This document shows positions 63,661 through 64,000 of a stretch of 64,000 bases of DNA, piece after piece. A model generated the notes under the pieces. That model did not search any database. It was not told the DNA's origin and was given only the letters and a program-made list of their open reading frames with translations. The position numbers were made by a program, and so were the translations under genes. The DNA comes from Ctenosaura bakeri (taxonomy: Eukaryota; Chordata; Lepidosauria; Squamata; Iguanidae): NCBI GenBank assembly GCA_948474755.1, contig CAOLHI010001009.1:1-64000 (forward strand). The letters are read 5' to 3'. Position 1 is the stretch's first letter. Each line of letters begins with the position of its first letter.

Positions 63661-64000
63661 TAAACTAACGGGGGCTAAGTAACAAGGTTAATGATCAGGG
63701 AATCAATTTAGGAAAGTGCCAAATGAGTCTTTATTTCATACACAAAAGCCAAATCTTTGTGTGTGTGTTTTAACATTGCACCAATGGAAGAGCAGTTCCT
63801 TTGCTCTTTTCTCTGTGGATGTGTTCTGTTGCTGTTATTATATGATTATGGTATTTCTAGTGTGAACTGGTCTCTTTGGCTTACAGCCATACATATCTGT
63901 TTCCTCATACAAATCTATCTGTTTACATGGTGACAATAAAAATCTCAATTGTTACCTTAGCAATTAAAAACGTAAGTATTATAGTTCTGCATACTGCTGT

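Larger units (their letters stand above)
55761..64000. other. Intergenic region upstream of CPEB4
   Basis: Apart from the CR1, Sauria SINE, L2-like relics and the TA/CA microsatellite listed separately, I see only AT-rich sequence here with short chance open frames. No second protein gene, exon with good splice sites and recognisable peptide, or RNA gene was found. In mammals the nearest upstream gene is distant, which fits. Confidence 0.7.

Noticed and set aside
1..64000. CRISPR array, operon or other prokaryotic system
   Set aside because: The window is vertebrate intronic and intergenic DNA; the only regular repeats are microsatellites, one minisatellite and transposable elements.

Overview
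The window is vertebrate nuclear DNA: a mostly AT-rich, intron-dominated stretch carrying the 5' part of one recognisable gene, CPEB4 (cytoplasmic polyadenylation element-binding protein 4), on the minus strand. The repeats point to a squamate reptile. They include tRNA-headed Sauria-type SINEs, a 5S-rRNA-headed SINE sharing the same tail, a 5'-truncated L1 with a lizard/snake-like ORF2, CR1 and L2-like LINE relics, and hAT, PIF/Harbinger and Tc1/mariner/pogo-type non-autonomous elements. I cannot name the species.

Reading in transcript direction (right to left): 55.8-64 kb is upstream intergenic DNA, with a CR1 fragment, a Sauria SINE and an L2-like relic and no protein gene I can support. 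A strong CpG island at about 54.2-55.8 kb is the presumed CPEB4 promoter and may be bidirectional. The 375-codon first coding exon lies at 52297-53421. A 17.4-kb intron follows, then an 82-nt exon at 34821-34902. About 32 kb further on is the 24-nt microexon at 2739-2762, known in mammals as a neuronally regulated CPEB4 microexon. The frame is kept from exon 1 to exon 2 and from exon 2 directly to the microexon. The 51-nt alternative exon expected between them was not found by reading. The RNA-recognition and ZZ-type zinc-binding exons must lie beyond the left edge.

The introns are littered with mobile-element relics. Seven have exact or clean target-site duplications that fix their boundaries: L1 at 9088-10655 (15 bp), Sauria SINE at 7414-7581 (12 bp), a 1.18-kb hAT element at 17548-18730 (8 bp), a 132-bp hAT MITE at 28062-28193 (8 bp), Harbinger-like MITEs at 26600-27065 and 38055-38509 (3 bp), and a pogo-like MITE at 20001-20322 (TA). 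An approximately 80-bp GC-richer minisatellite with internal hairpins sits at 21981-22602.

I found no prokaryotic-type system, CRISPR array, provirus or second protein-coding gene. The most interesting items are the CPEB4 microexon architecture, the possible divergent transcript at the CpG island, the 5S-headed SINE, the hairpin minisatellite and the completely delimited DNA transposons.
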